From contig NZ_LSZP01000032.1 in NCBI RefSeq assembly GCF_001580045.1, forward strand, positions 62,001-126,000: DNA of 64,000 nucleotides. The letters are read 5' to 3'. The DNA is from Cephaloticoccus capnophilus (GTDB lineage Bacteria > Verrucomicrobiota > Verrucomicrobiia > Opitutales > Opitutaceae). Numbering within the stretch: the stretch's first letter is position 1; each line of letters starts with the position of its first letter. Position numbers and translations under genes: made by a program. Below the pieces are notes generated by a model. It did no database searches, was not told where the DNA came from, and saw only the letters and a list, made by a program, of their open reading frames with translations. Positions 62,524 through 64,000 of this stretch are shown here, piece after piece.

Positions 62524-64000
62524 TCAGCGTCCGTGGCAGTTCTTGTATTTCTTGCCCGAGCCGCAGGGGCACGGGTCGTTGCGACCGACCTTGGGCATGT
62601 CGCGGCGAATGGTCACTTTGGGCAGTTGGATTTCGCGACTCCCGCCCGGCGCACTCGCCGCGCCGCTAGCAGGGGCAGCGCCCGACGACGACGACGCGCC
62701 CAAGCGATTCGCAGTGTTAACCGAGCCTCTGGCGCCCGCCGCCCCAGCGGGTAAGGCATCTGCCGGGCCTTGCGCACGCGCCGATCGGCTGAGGAGTGCG
62801 AGCATGTTTTCAAAGGCTTCGATATTCGACGCGCTGCGGAAGAGCCCCGTGCAGATTTGCAGCCGCACGTTATTCATGAGCTCCTCGAAGTACTTAAATG
62901 CCTCTCCTTTGTATTCCACCAAGGGGTCTTTTTGGCCGTAGCTGCGCAGCCCGATCGAGCGGCGAAGCTCCTCCATCTCGGTAAGGTGCTCCTGCCAATG
63001 GCGATCGATGGCGTTGATGATGACGTAGCGCTCGAGCGCGCCGAGCGCCTCGGGGATTTCGACCGACTCTTTAACGGCGTAGGCTTTTTCGACACGCGCG
63101 AGGACGTCGGCAGCGAGCGTGTCGAGGTCGCCCGTTGCAGAGAGCTCCTCGGGTTTTAGCCCGATGGGGAAGTGCGAGTTTATCCAGCCGACCAGTTGGT
63201 CGATTTCCGCCGCGCCGGGCGCGGCCTTCTCGCCATAACCCGCGTTTTCAAAGCGCGTGAGAATCTCCTCTTGGACTTGCTCGAAGATGATGTCTTTGGG
63301 CCGCTCGGAGTGAATCGCGGCGTTGCGGATGCCGTAAATGACTTCGCGCTGTTGGTTGAGCACGTCGTCGTACTGGAGGAGCCGCTTGCGGATAGAGTAG
63401 TTCTGTTGCTCGACTTTTTTCTGCGCGCTCTCGATCGAGCGGTTTAGCCACGGGTGCGCGAGTTCCTCGCCTTCCTTCATCGAGCCTTCCATGAGGCGTG
63501 AGGCGAGGTTTCCTTGGAGGAAGAGCCGCATGAGGTTGTCCTCCAGCGAGAGGAAAAACTTGGTCATGCCGGGGTCGCCTTGGCGCGAGCAACGCCCGCG
63601 CAGCTGGCGGTCGATGCGGCGCGACTCGTGCCGCTCGGTGCCGATGACGTAGAGCCCGCCCGCTTCGCGCACCCCGGGCCCGAGCTTAATGTCGGTGCCG
63701 CGGCCAGCCATGTTGGTCGCGATAGTCACTGCGCCCGAAAGGCCCGCACGCGCGACGATCTCCGCCTCTTGTTCGTGGAACTTGGCGTTGAGAACGGTGT
63801 GGATGATGCCCGCGCGCTTGAGCATCCGCGAGAGCACTTCGGACGACTCGACCGAGACCGTGCCCACAAGCACGGGCTGGCCGCGCCGGTGCGCGTCTTC
63901 GATTTCCTTAACGACGGCGTTATATTTGTCGCGGCGGGTTTTGAAGATGGAGTCGTTGGCGTCGATGCGGATGCAGGGCTTGTTCGTGGGGACGACCTGC
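62524..64000 (-). CDS. secA: Preprotein translocase ATPase SecA (partial, C-terminal 492 residues)
   Basis: The N-terminal part lies outside the window. Present: the end of the second nucleotide-binding fold ([64 protein letters not shown], then [30 protein letters not shown]), the helical scaffold and wing, and the C-terminal zinc-binding tail [17 protein letters not shown]. An Ala/Pro/Ser-rich linker of about 60 residues precedes the tail. Drives Sec-dependent export of unfolded proteins, including the lipoproteins that Lnt modifies. Confidence 0.97.
   Translation of the reverse strand, partial: QVVPTNKPCIRIDANDSIFKTRRDKYNAVVKEIEDAHRRGQPVLVGTVSVESSEVLSRMLKRAGIIHTVLNAKFHEQEAEIVARAGLSGAVTIATNMAGRGTDIKLGPGVREAGGLYVIGTERHESRRIDRQLRGRCSRQGDPGMTKFFLSLEDNLMRLFLQGNLASRLMEGSMKEGEELAHPWLNRSIESAQKKVEQQNYSIRKRLLQYDDVLNQQREVIYGIRNAAIHSERPKDIIFEQVQEEILTRFENAGYGEKAAPGAAEIDQLVGWINSHFPIGLKPEELSATGDLDTLAADVLARVEKAYAVKESVEIPEALGALERYVIINAIDRHWQEHLTEMEELRRSIGLRSYGQKDPLVEYKGEAFKYFEELMNNVRLQICTGLFRSASNIEAFENMLALLSRSARAQGPADALPAGAAGARGSVNTANRLGASSSSGAAPASGAASAPGGSREIQLPKVTIRRDMPKVGRNDPCPCGSGKKYKNCHGR

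Overview
The window reads as the chromosome of a high-GC, Gram-negative bacterium of the Verrucomicrobiota, most likely class Opitutae. Supporting signs are an Akkermansia-type pilus-like cluster (Amuc_1098/1099/1100/1101 families), a Bacteroidetes/Verrucomicrobia-style ParE-ParC pair, outer-membrane functions (secretin, Slam barrel, Lnt) and a dense, mostly housekeeping gene set. The species cannot be named from the sequence alone. gyrB runs off the left edge and secA off the right edge.

Layout. 1-3.3 kb: gyrB (partial), a coiled-coil protein, RNase P RNA and rpsT. 3.4-8.6 kb: psd, tRNA-Leu(CAA), hisG, the agmatine-to-putrescine pair aguB-aguA and a stand-alone 5' nuclease. 8.7-14.3 kb: a three-gene pilus-like operon (PilM/PilN fusion, inner-membrane protein, secretin). 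14.3-18.7 kb: a degenerate 19-bp repeat array and parE-parC. 18.8-26.6 kb: an AsmA-like protein, a leader peptide with a complete branched-chain-type attenuator but no biosynthetic gene behind it, DUF1684, Na/Pi cotransporter, MFS transporter, hydroxyacid dehydrogenase and a TrmA/RlmD-type RNA methyltransferase. 26.7-33.5 kb: SpoU-type methyltransferase, a 41-residue membrane protein, EVE protein, then tyrA-aroA-cmk-plsC and, convergently, trpS. 33.9-43.7 kb: hexapeptide-repeat protein, MBL hydrolase, rapA, xerD-like recombinase, infA, tadA, sod, DUF971 and hisI. 43.9-45 kb: a small divergent phage-like regulator pair beside tRNA-Ser(UGA). 45.5-54.7 kb: M16 protease, two GH32 beta-fructosidases, a YugP-type peptidase, a Gfo/Idh/MocA oxidoreductase and a cupin. 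55-64 kb: M3 oligopeptidase, a Slam plus surface-lipoprotein locus whose lipoprotein is split by one in-frame stop, lnt and secA.

The most unusual content is non-coding. (1) Nine copies, whole or partial, of a 230-340 bp composite palindromic element lie between 27.5 and 60.7 kb. Each lies next to the 3' end of a gene. Different copies carry different but internally complementary stems at the same place, so folding seems to be under selection. (2) The orphan attenuator at 19.65-19.83 kb has leader peptide, antiterminator and terminator but no target gene. (3) The Slam substrate gene is interrupted by a single stop codon, next to a GGETPPP repeat and a pair of TCCC-AC-GGGA sites in its leader.

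Metabolically the window covers pieces of histidine, aromatic amino acid, polyamine, phosphatidylethanolamine and fructan/sucrose pathways. The genes are scattered rather than clustered by pathway, apart from aguB-aguA and tyrA-aroA-cmk-plsC.
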